This document shows, one piece after another, positions 55,122 to 63,990 of a stretch of 64,000 nucleotides of DNA (position 1 is its first letter; each line of letters starts with the position of its first letter). Made by a program: the position numbers and the translations under genes. The notes under the pieces were generated by a model. The model saw nothing but the letters and a program-made list of their open reading frames with translations, was not told the DNA's origin and did not search any database. The DNA is from Bacillus sp. CECT 9360 (GTDB lineage Bacteria; Bacillota; Bacilli; Bacillales; DSM-1321): the NCBI RefSeq assembly GCF_918741275.1, contig NZ_CAKKNA010000003.1, positions 124,001 to 188,000 of the forward strand, read 5' to 3'.

Positions 55122-56009
55122 TTAAATGGTAACTTCAAATTCTTTCACATACACAGCCTTCCCTGTAATCTCTACCTCAAATGACCCATTCTTTTTCGTA
55201 ACTGTTACGTGCACTCTTCCATCTCTCCCCATTTCAAGACCTTGCTCTATAACCAAGTCTAACTGTTTATCAAATTCATTGGTTATATAGGTTGCAAAGT
55301 AAGCCCCCATTACTCCTGAGGCAGTTCCAGTCACCGGATCTTCAATCGTACCGGAAAACGGCGATGAGAAATGGCGGGCATGCATATGTGCAAGATTATC
55401 ATAGGTTTCCAAACAGAACGGATGGACAGATGCTTTTGGCATTTCTTTTAAGATGTTTGGAAAAAGCTGATTATTGGGTTTCATTCTTTTAAAAGCACTG
55501 AGTTTTCTAATTGGAATTAATAATGTCCATATCCCTGTGCTTCCGTACAAAATAGGGAAATCCGGCTCAATATCACTTGCTTTTAGGCCGATTGAAGTTG
55601 CGAGCTCTATAACAGAGCCGTGGAATTCTTGAAACTGTGGAGTTGCCTGTTTCATCGTAATAGCTGGACCATCGTCCAGAGACTGAATCCTTATTGGCAA
55701 TATTCCTGCTTTCGTTTCAATCGTTAAGTTATTTTTTTTTAATAGGCCTTTAGACTTTAAGGCATAAATCGTCGCCATTGTTGCGTGGCCGCACAGGTCC
55801 ATTTCATGCCCCGGAGTAAAATAACGAATCGTGATATCAGCTGCATCCGAACGAATAGGAAAAGATGTTTCATTAAAGCCCACTTTGAATGCGATCTCTT
55901 GCATTTCTTTCTCTGTCAGGCCGCTTCCTTCTAAAACAATCCCCGCCGGATTCCCTTTATTCGGCAGATTGCTAAAAGCATCGTATTGATAAACCTTTAC
56001 AGTTTTCAC
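55122..56009 (-). CDS. PhzF family isomerase
   Basis: 295-residue diaminopimelate-epimerase-like fold of the PhzF group: [26 protein letters not shown] with the catalytic Glu, [16 protein letters not shown] and [17 protein letters not shown]. Physiological substrate unknown; there is no phenazine cluster nearby. Confidence 0.92.
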   Translation of the reverse strand: MKTVKVYQYDAFSNLPNKGNPAGIVLEGSGLTEKEMQEIAFKVGFNETSFPIRSDAADITIRYFTPGHEMDLCGHATMATIYALKSKGLLKKNNLTIETKAGILPIRIQSLDDGPAITMKQATPQFQEFHGSVIELATSIGLKASDIEPDFPILYGSTGIWTLLIPIRKLSAFKRMKPNNQLFPNILKEMPKASVHPFCLETYDNLAHMHARHFSSPFSGTIEDPVTGTASGVMGAYFATYITNEFDKQLDLVIEQGLEMGRDGRVHVTVTKKNGSFEVEITGKAVYVKEFEVTI

Positions 56010-56031
56010 CTAAACATCCCCTAATCGACAT

Positions 56032-56228
56032 CTATATAAGTTGAATTAATAATTTAATTTTGGCTCATTCATGTGAAACCAGAGTTTCACATGCCTTTCA
56101 GCAAAGCTGAAAGGTTGCTCCAACGGGATAGGCCGTGGAGAAAGCTCGCTTTCTCCACGGCCTATTCCGTTGGAGCTTAAATGAGCCAAAAATTTATTAA
56201 TGCGTAATCTTTAGTTGAACTTATATAG
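56032..56228. mobile_element. MITE-like palindromic element, copy B
   Basis: 197 bp with terminal inverted repeats CTATATAAGTTGAA and TTGAACTTATATAG (13 of 14 pair). Inside are nested hairpins: GTGAAACCAGAGTTTCAC, CCTTTCAGC-AAA-GCTGAAAGG, and a 70-bp long hairpin of GCTCCAACGG-ATAGGCCGTGG / inverse. Flanking TGGCTCATT and AATGAGCCA also pair. No ORF. Confidence 0.85.
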
Positions 56229-56381
56229 AAATTAATATAGATAAATTTCTAGATCATTCGTAAAATACCTTTTTCTTTAAAGTGAAACATTTTAAGTCTA
56301 AGTCTAATATTTTGTAATGAGTTTAGTATTTCCATATGATATAACAAAACCATCACGTTCTAGTTAAGGGGGGGGATCTCC

Positions 56382-56782
56382 ATGGGGCTGCGGGACTAAG
56401 AATTGGGGAATTCGCTGAATTAGCTAACGTTACTAAGCGAACCATTGACTATTACACTCGGATTGGATTATTAAAAGCTGAACGTTCCAGTTCAAATTAC
56501 CGGTACTATAGCATGGAGGCAATTTCCCGCCTTCGCTATATCGAAGAATTAAAGAAAAAACATTTATCGCTGAATGAAATTAAAGCGGAAATAAAACAAC
56601 AAGAAACTGAAAGCCTGGATTTAGATGAGCTTAAAGACAGAATAAAGGATTTGGAACAAGACGTATCCGCCATTGCTTCCTTATTAAAGGAAAAAGGAAT
56701 CCAAAATCCTGACATGATCAAAAAACATCTTTCCCACGAGACCATGACACTCATTCAGTCTTTGTTGATGTTATTAGTATAA
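56382..56782 (+). pseudogene. MerR family regulator with an early frameshift
   Basis: AAGGGGGGGGATCTCC precedes an ATG that opens only MGLRD then stops. One base later a full MerR frame runs: LRIGEFAELANVTKRTIDYY, TRIGLLKAERSSSNYRYYSM and a coiled-coil tail to 56782. Adding one G in ATGGGGCTG restores MGAAGLRIGEF. Either the gene is inactive or the base is missing from the sequence. Neighbouring CNNM transporter is the likely partner, as cueR/yhdQ adjoins mpfA in B. subtilis. Confidence 0.8.
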
Positions 56783-56957
56783 GGGAACAAACATAAAATG
56801 ATTTTCCTTAAATGGATCTTCTTTTATTGTTAGCGTTAGGTCTAACAATTTGTGGACCATTCAGAGTAAACCGCTTTAATGTCACTTTTTGAATGAATTA
56901 AGTTTGTGACAATCTTCTTTCAGGGTAATCAAGAAGAAGACTAATATTTTGTACCAC

Positions 56958-56996
56958 ATGGAGGTGAACGCCTTACTTAGTAAGGCTACTTTTTGA
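56958..56996 (+). promoter_or_regulatory. Leader ORF and hairpin before the CNNM transporter gene
   Basis: ATG 56958 opens [12 protein letters not shown] and stops with TGA overlapping the TTG start at 56993. A perfect hairpin GCCTTAC-TTA-GTAAGGC (56970-56986) lies between GGAGGTG (56960-56966) and the TTG. It could fold to bring the GGAGG site to the TTG or couple translation. Confidence 0.45.
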
Positions 56997-58288
56997 ATAT
57001 TGTTAATATAATCTTATTGATCGTGTTAATTGCTTTGACCGCATTTTTCGTAGCAACCGAATTTGCGATTATCAGAATTAGAAGCTCAAGGATAGAACAA
57101 CTTATACTTGAGGGCAAGACAGGAGCCGTTGCTGCAAAAAGGGTAACTTCACATTTGGATGAATATTTATCCGCCTGCCAATTAGGAATTACTGTTACAG
57201 CACTGGGAATTGGTTGGCTGGGCGAACCCACAATAGCAGATTTCTTGGAACCGATTTTCCTTAATTATAATATCGGGGAAAATACATCCCATATCATTGC
57301 TCTAATTATCGCTTTTTCCCTCGTAACATTTTTGCATGTGGTAGTGGGTGAACTTGCTCCGAAAACGGTGGCTATCCAAAAGTCTGAGGCTGTTACTCTT
57401 GCATTCTCTAAACCAATTATTTTGTTTTATAAAATCATGTATCCCTTTATTTGGGTTCTGAATGGATCAGCCCGTTTCATAGTAGGTCTGTTTGGATTGA
57501 AACCAGCTTCAGAGCATGAGTTGGCGCATTCGGAAGAGGAACTCCGTTTTCTTCTTTCTGAGAGTTATAAAAGCGGGGAAATTAATCAAAATGAACTAAA
57601 ATATGTAAACAATATCTTTGAATTCGATGAACGAATCGCTAAAGAAATCATGGTGCCCCGCACTGAAATCATCAGCTTTTCGATCGATGACAATCTTGAT
57701 AACATCCTGGCAACCATTCGGGACGAAAAGTATACCCGGTACCCAGTAGTTGACGGCGATAAAGATAATATATTAGGGATCGTTAATATTAAAGAAATAC
57801 TCACAGCTAAGATTTCGAGAGAATCTTTGATGGAGGAAATCCCGTTAAAGCCGTTTATTAAACCGATTATCCGCGTCATTGAAACGATACCGATTCACGA
57901 CTTATTGGTTAAAATGCAAAAAGAACAGACCCATATGGCCGTTCTTTTTGATGAATATGGTGGAACATCAGGCATTGTGACAGTTGAGGATATCCTTGAA
58001 GAGATTGTCGGCGAAATCCGCGATGAATTTGACGCAGATGAAATCTCAGATGTTCGTAAACTAAATCAAAATCATTACATCTTTAACTCCAAAGTGTTAA
58101 TCAACGAGGTGAATGACACCCTCGGAATCCATATATCTGAAGAAGATGTCGATACGCTCGGAGGATGGTTCCTAACCCACAGCTATGATGTCAAACTTGG
58201 TGATGAATTAAAAGCAGAAAGTTATACCTTCAAAGTTAAAGAGGTAGACGGCCACCATATCTCGTTTATTGAAGTTAAAAAAATCTAA
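56993..58288 (+). CDS. mpfA: CNNM/CorC-type transporter (MpfA-like)
   Basis: 431-residue protein: CNNM membrane domain with three to four helices (residues 1-180; [50 protein letters not shown]), a CBS pair (about 205-330) and a CorC/HlyC C-terminal domain ([17 protein letters not shown]). Such proteins export Mg2+ or Co2+, as MpfA does in S. aureus and B. subtilis. The start must be TTG 56993; no ATG lies nearby in frame. Confidence 0.88.
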   Translation: MNIVNIILLIVLIALTAFFVATEFAIIRIRSSRIEQLILEGKTGAVAAKRVTSHLDEYLSACQLGITVTALGIGWLGEPTIADFLEPIFLNYNIGENTSHIIALIIAFSLVTFLHVVVGELAPKTVAIQKSEAVTLAFSKPIILFYKIMYPFIWVLNGSARFIVGLFGLKPASEHELAHSEEELRFLLSESYKSGEINQNELKYVNNIFEFDERIAKEIMVPRTEIISFSIDDNLDNILATIRDEKYTRYPVVDGDKDNILGIVNIKEILTAKISRESLMEEIPLKPFIKPIIRVIETIPIHDLLVKMQKEQTHMAVLFDEYGGTSGIVTVEDILEEIVGEIRDEFDADEISDVRKLNQNHYIFNSKVLINEVNDTLGIHISEEDVDTLGGWFLTHSYDVKLGDELKAESYTFKVKEVDGHHISFIEVKKI

Positions 58289-58301
58289 ATTATTCTTTAT
58301 C

Positions 58302-58347
58302 AAAAAGGGCCCCCTCGTATGAAATCTACGAAGGGGGCCCCCTTTTT
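58302..58347. terminator. Strong bidirectional terminator
   Basis: AAAAAGGGCCCCCTCGTA / TACGAAGGGGGCCCCCTTTTT stem between the convergent transporter and kimA. Confidence 0.95.
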
Positions 58348-58348
58348 A

Positions 58349-60175
58349 TTATTTCTTTAGATGATAAGGTACGGTCGTCACAATTATATTCCTTCTATAA
58401 AGGAGATAGGCACGAATTAATAAACTGGATTGATTGTGAAGAATATTATGCCAGCCTTTTTTCGGGATAAATTGCGGGATGATTACCGTTACCCGGTATT
58501 TCGATTCCCTGGCTTTTTTTTCCACTTTGTCTATAAATTTAGTCAGCGGTTGAATGATGCTTCGATAAGATGAGTGTAAGGTGACAAGCCTAACATCTGG
58601 CTGCCATTTATTCCATCGCTCTTCAAATCGTTTTTCATCTTCCCTATCAAAAGCAACGTATACAGCTATAATCTGATTGGCTGACAGGGATTTTGTATAA
58701 TTCAATGAGTTTTCAACCACATGAGTAATCCCAGCAACAGGCACAATAACGATGTTCCCCTCAATCGGGACAGCCGGTTCACAACTTTGTATACTCAATT
58801 GTTCACCAACGGATTGATAATGCTTTTTCACCCGGTGAAAGGCAAAAACAATCAGTGGCAAAAAGATTAATACGGGCCATACCTGGCCGAACTTTGTCAA
58901 AAAGAAAATCATCATGACGGTAAAGCTAATCAAGGCCCCAACAAAGTTGATCGCTAATTTAACCATCCATCCCTTCGGTTTTTCACGGATCCATTTTACA
59001 AGCATTCCTGTCTGCGATAGAGTGAATGGAATGAACACTCCAACTGCATAGAGAGGAATAAGCTGTTCGGTTTGTCCGTTAAAAACAACAATCAAAAGGA
59101 TAGATGTGACTCCCAGCGTAATGATTCCATTTGAGTAGCCCAATCGATCTCCTCTGATCGTGAACATTCTAGGAATGTACTTATCTCTCGCCAGATTGAA
59201 CGCAAGTAAAGGAAAGGCAGAGTATCCGGTATTAGCAGCAAGGACCAGGATTAACGCTGTTGTACCTTGTATAAAGAAATACATGAGGTTCCTTCCAAAA
59301 GTTTCAGATGCAATCTGGGATATGACCGTTTCTTCTACTTGAGGAGAAATTCCGTAATAATACGCTAAGACAACAATCCCTGAAAATAATACGGCAAGCA
59401 AGCCACCCATAGCAAGCAATGTTTTGGATGCATTATTTGGAGCCGGATCCTTGAAATTCGGAATGGCATTGGATATGGCTTCAACCCCGGTTAACGCAGA
59501 ACTTCCGGATGCAAACGCCCTTAATAATAAAAACAAAGTGATGCCTGCAACCGGTGTGCCGATTGGAGCATGCAGATCCGGCGAGACATCACCGGTAATG
59601 ATTTTATACAACCCTACACCGATTAAGATAAATAGCGCCAAAACAAATAGATAGACCGGGTATGCCAGAATAGAAGCCGACTCGGTTATCCCCCTTAGGT
59701 TTAGAATTGTAATGAAAACGACCAGTATGCTGGCAATCCCTACATTATGGTTGTGCATTGCAGGAAATGCCGAAGTAATAGCATCGGTGCCGGCTGAGAC
59801 ACTCACCGCAACGGTCAGAATATAATCGACCAGAAGAGAGCCGCCTGCTATCAACCCCGGATTCTCTCCGAGATTTTCCTTAGACACCACATATGCTCCG
59901 CCGCCCTGTGAATAAGAAAATATAATTTGCCTGTATGAAAGAATAAGAGCCGTCAAGAGTAAGAGCACTCCGATTGCAATCGGAATCGAATACCAAAAAG
60001 CAACTGTGCCTACTGTAATTAAAACGAGCAAGATCTGTTCCGGACCGTAAGCAACTGATGAAAGAGCATCCGAAGAAAGGATAGCCAGTGCTTTCCGTTT
60101 ATTTAATTTTTGTTCCCCTAGTTCTGTTGATTTTAATGGCCGACCGATTAAAAATCTTTTTAATGCGGATATCAT
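58349..60175 (-). CDS. kimA: High-affinity K+ importer KimA
   Basis: 608-residue APC-superfamily transporter with 12 membrane helices and a cytoplasmic C-terminal USP-like domain (from about residue 460). It matches B. subtilis KimA (YdaO): KALAILSSDALSSVAYGPEQ, GGGAYVVSKENLGENPGLIA, SAGTDAITSAFPAM, VTLHSSYRSIIQPL and WHNILHNQSSLLIRAYL. A ydaO-type c-di-AMP riboswitch lies upstream, and c-di-AMP also binds the protein, so uptake stops when K+ is high. Confidence 0.95.
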   Translation of the reverse strand: MISALKRFLIGRPLKSTELGEQKLNKRKALAILSSDALSSVAYGPEQILLVLITVGTVAFWYSIPIAIGVLLLLTALILSYRQIIFSYSQGGGAYVVSKENLGENPGLIAGGSLLVDYILTVAVSVSAGTDAITSAFPAMHNHNVGIASILVVFITILNLRGITESASILAYPVYLFVLALFILIGVGLYKIITGDVSPDLHAPIGTPVAGITLFLLLRAFASGSSALTGVEAISNAIPNFKDPAPNNASKTLLAMGGLLAVLFSGIVVLAYYYGISPQVEETVISQIASETFGRNLMYFFIQGTTALILVLAANTGYSAFPLLAFNLARDKYIPRMFTIRGDRLGYSNGIITLGVTSILLIVVFNGQTEQLIPLYAVGVFIPFTLSQTGMLVKWIREKPKGWMVKLAINFVGALISFTVMMIFFLTKFGQVWPVLIFLPLIVFAFHRVKKHYQSVGEQLSIQSCEPAVPIEGNIVIVPVAGITHVVENSLNYTKSLSANQIIAVYVAFDREDEKRFEERWNKWQPDVRLVTLHSSYRSIIQPLTKFIDKVEKKARESKYRVTVIIPQFIPKKGWHNILHNQSSLLIRAYLLYRRNIIVTTVPYHLKK

Positions 60176-60243
60176 AATCCCATCACCATCATTCTGTTTT
60201 TGTATGTTTCCTGCTGATTAAACAAATTCCCCAACAACAAAAA

Positions 60244-60276
60244 GCCCACAAGGCACAGTAAACAGCCTAGTGGACA
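60244..60276 (-). terminator. c-di-AMP riboswitch terminator
   Basis: Minus-strand GTCCACTAGGC...GCCTTGTGGGC stem followed by TTTTTG. Confidence 0.85.
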
Positions 60277-60321
60277 ATTAAGCAATTTTTGTCTCACCAG
60301 CTCCATATCCACTCTCAAGAA

Positions 60322-60446
60322 CGCTTACGGAGTTAGCTGTCGGATTCGGGCCAAAAGAGTAGCCCTACCTACGTTAATAGGATTCACCCCAGGTGAAAAA
60401 AGTCACCTTAAAAAGTGGGTCCCCCGCTCCAAAAAAGGATTAAGCG
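60322..60446 (-). promoter_or_regulatory. c-di-AMP (ydaO/yuaA) riboswitch upstream of kimA
   Basis: Minus-strand consensus elements: CGCTTAATCC, GGAGCGGGGGACCCA, TGGGGTGAATCC, GTAGGTAGGGCTACTCTT, GGCCCGAATCCGACAGCTAA and closing CGTAAGCG, which pairs with the 5' CGCTTA. Ligand binding terminates transcription of kimA. Confidence 0.96.
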
Positions 60447-60520
60447 ATATAGAAATCTGAAACTGATGATAACTATACTCCTGTGTACAAAATTTGTAAA
60501 TAACTATTTTTTTAATTCTT

Positions 60521-61231
60521 TTAAGGCTTGTTTCCCTGACCTAAATAATGTGTTTCAATCACTTCTTCTACTAATTTATCCTTAACTTTCATGACTCTAA
60601 AAGCCTTTGCATCTTGTCTGGAGCTTACGGCCCTTTTAAACCCTCCTTCTATAAAATGGAGAGCAACCCCATCATCCGCCGCTATACCGCCCTTGATTTC
60701 TTCAGAAAGAATCAGCCTATGGTATGATGGCCTTCGCTCCGATTCTCCATCATAGTGAGGGCAATTGCTTCCTTGCAAAAACCCTAAACAAGTAATGGAT
60801 GAGAGACCGTCCCCATAGGAATCCGTCACTCCTTCTTCAAACCAGCAAAGCGAGCCGGCACTAATTCCAGCGAGGATGATTCCACGCTCATATGCCTTTT
60901 TTAAAATGAGATCCAACCCCCATTCCTTCCAAACCGCCAAAAGATTCTTCGTATTTCCGCCACCGACATATATGATGTCTTTTTCCATTATATAATCCTC
61001 TATATTTCTTGTTGGTGGCCTGAACAATGAAAGATGTGATGGTTCACAGTCCATTTTCTCAAAGAAATCATAAAATCTCGCTATATAATCTTCTGAATCG
61101 CCACTCGCAGTGGGGATAAAACAAATTTTCGGACTTGGCTTTTTTGCTTGGTCAAGAATATAGGTATCCATTAATGGATTGTCAGGCTCCATTGAAAACC
61201 CGCCACCCCCTAAAGCAATGATCTGTCTCAT
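60521..61231 (-). CDS. Peptidase E-like (S51) serine hydrolase
   Basis: 236-residue class-I-glutamine-amidotransferase-like peptidase. Nucleophile Ser in LAGISAGSLCWFEE; substrate region YVGGGNTKNLL; GIAADDGVALHF near the end. It cleaves Asp-X dipeptides in the characterised enzymes. ATG 61231 follows GGGAGGTGTGG; the GTG at 61240 overlaps that site. Confidence 0.88.
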   Translation of the reverse strand: MRQIIALGGGGFSMEPDNPLMDTYILDQAKKPSPKICFIPTASGDSEDYIARFYDFFEKMDCEPSHLSLFRPPTRNIEDYIMEKDIIYVGGGNTKNLLAVWKEWGLDLILKKAYERGIILAGISAGSLCWFEEGVTDSYGDGLSSITCLGFLQGSNCPHYDGESERRPSYHRLILSEEIKGGIAADDGVALHFIEGGFKRAVSSRQDAKAFRVMKVKDKLVEEVIETHYLGQGNKP

Positions 61232-61406
61232 TTTCCACACCTCCCTTTATTTCCTATAGAAATTCTATAACGACTCGAGGAATCCTGTTTTAATGACACA
61301 TGTTGACATCTTCCATTAATATGTTATTTTAATATAATGTACTTTAACACCCAAAAGCACGAAAGTGTGTATAGATAACGATTTTAAGAAAGGCAGGAAT
61401 ACCCAT

Positions 61407-62738
61407 ATGGAAGAAAGGCATCATGATTTACAAAAGGGGTTATTGCCCAGGCATGTGATGTTTATTGCACTGGCGGGCATGATTGGAACCGGTATTTTTA
61501 AAGGCAGCTCAGATACATTAAATATGGCAGGCCCAAGTGTCGTCTTTGCCTATTTAGCCGGGGGGATCCTACTATTCATTGTCATGGCTGCTTTAGGAGA
61601 AATGGCGATGGCTTTTCCGGACTCAAACGTTCAAAACCTTGTTAATAAAGCGTTTGGTTTTCGGATATCCTTTGTCGTTGGATGGCTCTATTGGTTTAAT
61701 TGGATCATTGTAATCATTGTCGAATTGCTGGCAGCAGGAAGCTTCTTGCAATACTGGTACCCCTCTGTTCCGTTATGGCTGTTCAGCTTACTTTGTGCTG
61801 CGGTAGTAATCGGGATTAATTTGTTTCATGTAAAATTTTATGGAGAACTTGAGTTTTGGTTTGCAGGAATTAAGATAATTGCAATTATTGCTTTTATTGT
61901 TCTAGGACTTCTGATCATATTAGGTATTTTTCCCAGCTCCACTCCCGATCCCTTCTCAAACTATACGGCACATGGCGGATTTTTCCCTAATGGGCTCAAC
62001 GGAATTTTTAGCGCGCTATTGGTTGTTATGTTTTCCTATGGGGGCGCTGAATTAATTGGGGTGGCCGTGACAGAAACGAGAGATGCTAAGAAGGTGCTCC
62101 CCAAAATAATCAAAGGGGCCGTTTGGCGGGTTATCTTTTTTTACATCCTTCCGATTCTTATCATCTGCGGGATCATGCCCTGGAACCAAGTTTCGGGCGA
62201 AGACAGTCCTTTCGTTCAGGTTTTCAGTTTATCAGGACTCCCCGGGGCCGCTCATATTATGAATTTCGTTCTGTTAACAGCTGTACTTTCAGCCGCTAAC
62301 TCGGGCATCTACGCCACATCTCGAACATTGTATTCAATGGCCCAAAGCGGAGAAGCGCCAAAAGGCTTGTTGCAAACAACTAAAAAAGGCATTCCTCTCA
62401 AAGGAATTCTGCTAGCTGCAACATGCCTATTGATCGGTGTGTTCTTGGCTTATATGTCACCCGAACGAATCATAAGTTATTTAATGACTATTCCGGGTTT
62501 TACGGTTCTTCTGTTATGGATAAGTATTTGTTCAGCTCAACTAAAGCTCCGGACGGGGTACAAAGAACAACCTGACTTCCGGGTGAAATGGCATCCATAT
62601 ACGACCTTATTTGCGATCGTCTCGTTATCGCTTATCTTTCTTGCTTTTATTTTTAATCCAAATAATCTCATCGGATCTGCCGTCTGTCTGGTGACTGTAT
62701 CAATACTTGCAATACTCTCGTTCATTGTCCGAAAATGA
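61407..62738 (+). CDS. Amino-acid permease (APC superfamily)
   Basis: 443-residue permease with 12 helices (MIGTGIFKGSSDTLNMAGPS; FSYGGAELIGVAVTETRDAK; LLTAVLSAANSGIYATSRTL). It belongs to the AAT subgroup like B. subtilis YbxG/YbgF; substrate could be Thr/Ser or another neutral amino acid. ATG 61407 is preferred to 61365. It is convergent with tnrA, a nitrogen regulator, but no clear TnrA site was seen upstream. Confidence 0.88.
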   Translation: MEERHHDLQKGLLPRHVMFIALAGMIGTGIFKGSSDTLNMAGPSVVFAYLAGGILLFIVMAALGEMAMAFPDSNVQNLVNKAFGFRISFVVGWLYWFNWIIVIIVELLAAGSFLQYWYPSVPLWLFSLLCAAVVIGINLFHVKFYGELEFWFAGIKIIAIIAFIVLGLLIILGIFPSSTPDPFSNYTAHGGFFPNGLNGIFSALLVVMFSYGGAELIGVAVTETRDAKKVLPKIIKGAVWRVIFFYILPILIICGIMPWNQVSGEDSPFVQVFSLSGLPGAAHIMNFVLLTAVLSAANSGIYATSRTLYSMAQSGEAPKGLLQTTKKGIPLKGILLAATCLLIGVFLAYMSPERIISYLMTIPGFTVLLLWISICSAQLKLRTGYKEQPDFRVKWHPYTTLFAIVSLSLIFLAFIFNPNNLIGSAVCLVTVSILAILSFIVRK

Positions 62739-62754
62739 AAAGGAAAAAGTCTTA

Positions 62755-62790
62755 AAAAACACTTTGAAACCTTATTCAAAGTGTTTTTAC
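62755..62790. terminator. Bidirectional terminator permease / tnrA
   Basis: AAAAACACTTTGAA / TTCAAAGTGTTTTT stem between convergent genes. Confidence 0.9.
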
Positions 62791-62816
62791 TTTTTTAGAT
62801 ATCTGCCATGTTTATT

Positions 62817-63146
62817 TCATTTTTTTCGCATGCCAAATTGGGCATTCAACTGGCCTCTGAGCATTCTTTCACGGGTTGTTCGCCGATCTTCCTTCTTGCC
62901 CTCTCTTATCATTTCCTGCCTGATTTCGTATGTTTGTACACCATCTTCTATTTTATTCGCGATATCCATTAAGGCTTCAACATCGGCAAAAGAGTACTTG
63001 CGGTTACCCTTTTCCGCTCTTTCGGGAAAAATGAGATTTCTTTCTTCATAATATCGAATCTGCCTTTCGGACAGACCCGTTAACTCGCTGACCACTCCTA
63101 TTGAAATCACCTTTTTATCTTTATAAGATGCATCTCCGCTTCCCAT
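62817..63146 (-). CDS. tnrA: Nitrogen-limitation regulator TnrA
   Basis: 109-residue MerR-type regulator nearly collinear with B. subtilis Tnr[55 protein letters not shown]. The C-terminal [15 protein letters not shown] matches the segment that feedback-inhibited glutamine synthetase binds. It lacks the longer C-terminal tail of GlnR. A consensus TnrA site lies upstream. Confidence 0.95.
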   Translation of the reverse strand: MGSGDASYKDKKVISIGVVSELTGLSERQIRYYEERNLIFPERAEKGNRKYSFADVEALMDIANKIEDGVQTYEIRQEMIREGKKEDRRTTRERMLRGQLNAQFGMRKK

Positions 63147-63210
63147 ATCATCACCTCGGACAGAAAGTTTATTAAAAAAAGGTTTACATTCTAAATATTC
63201 GAATAATTTA

Positions 63211-63227
63211 TGTTAGGTAATATAACA
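63211..63227. promoter_or_regulatory. TnrA/GlnR box upstream of tnrA
   Basis: TGTTAGGTAATATAACA matches TGTNA-N7-TNACA exactly, about 65 bases before the tnrA start, fitting positive autoregulation. Confidence 0.9.
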
Positions 63228-63364
63228 TAAAAATTCCATAATGAACATATGTCCAAAGAATTATCCGTACTTTTTTATAAAAATACGCTCAAAAAACGAA
63301 AACCATGTTAGATATTCTGACAAACATAATAATGATTCATACTTATAATTCTAATAACTCCCGA

Positions 63365-63440
63365 TTACGGAATTAATCCTTCTTTTTACGGGATAATCCA
63401 AATTTTTACGGAATAAATGAAAATTTTACGGAATTATCAA
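63365..63440. repeat. 20/21-bp-period array (array 4)
   Basis: TTACGG recurs at 63365, 63386, 63406 and 63426 (spacing 21, 20, 20), followed by GAATTAATCC, GATAATCCAAA, AATAAATGAAA and AATTATCAA. Lies between tnrA and the exported protein gene. Confidence 0.82.
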
Positions 63441-63441
63441 G

Positions 63442-63490
63442 AAGAGGGTAAGGTCCCCGTCCATTTTTAGGCGGAGAACCTTACCCTCTT
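63442..63490 (-). terminator. Terminator of exported protein gene
   Basis: AAGAGGGTAAGGT / ACCTTACCCTCTT stem; array 4 begins right after it on the minus strand. Confidence 0.8.
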
Positions 63491-63503
63491 TTAATGAACA
63501 TAA

Positions 63504-63860
63504 CTATTCATCCAGCTTATAACGAATATAATCATAGTTCGAGGTAGGAATCACTTTCTTAACATTTCCTTCCCGGTCTTCATAGAGCTCATACTCCCGG
63601 TACGTTTCCACAAGATATCCGTCTACCTCTTCACGATCGACTAGTCTTTGATCCAGCTGTAGTATCAAATTTTCTTCAGATGCATTCTTTTTTTCTCCAG
63701 GTGTGGCCATGGTGGTTTCATTAATAGCACCACCCGCTTGTCCAAGTAATATAGGTTCTGTGTCATACAAAGTTTTCACATAATCAGATTCAAAATAAGC
63801 TACTGGAACCAAAACCATAGCAAGTAAAAGCAGAGGGTAAATCTTCACTTTTTTTTTCAA
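63504..63860 (-). CDS. Uncharacterised exported or anchored protein
   Basis: 118-residue protein with a basic N-terminus (MKKKVKIYP), one hydrophobic stretch (LLLLAMVLVPVAYF) and an acidic hydrophilic remainder ending YDYIRYKLDE. No Cys lipobox and no recognised domain. The repeated pattern DGYLVETYREYELYEDREGN is Tyr/Glu-rich. Probably secreted or anchored by an uncleaved helix. Confidence 0.7.
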   Translation of the reverse strand: MKKKVKIYPLLLLAMVLVPVAYFESDYVKTLYDTEPILLGQAGGAINETTMATPGEKKNASEENLILQLDQRLVDREEVDGYLVETYREYELYEDREGNVKKVIPTSNYDYIRYKLDE

Positions 63861-63956
63861 AGATATTTCTTCCTTCCTTGTCCTATCGTGATTTCTATCT
63901 ATTCTATGTACGGTTATTTAGGGAAATGTCGGGATCATTCAATTTCTTTAAAAGCG

Positions 63957-63990
63957 CAAAAAAGCCTCTCAGCATAATGAGAGACTTCTT
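63957..63990 (-). terminator. Terminator of a gene beyond the right edge
   Basis: Minus-strand GTCTCTCATTATGCTGAGAGGC stem followed by TTTTTTG; implies a leftward gene outside the window. Confidence 0.75.

Noticed and set aside
55122..56009. Phenazine biosynthesis
   Set aside because: A lone PhzF-family gene without any other phz gene does not support it.
61300..61360. TnrA box upstream of the amino-acid permease
   Set aside because: TGTTATTTTAATATAATG lacks the required right half-site, unlike the exact box at 63211.
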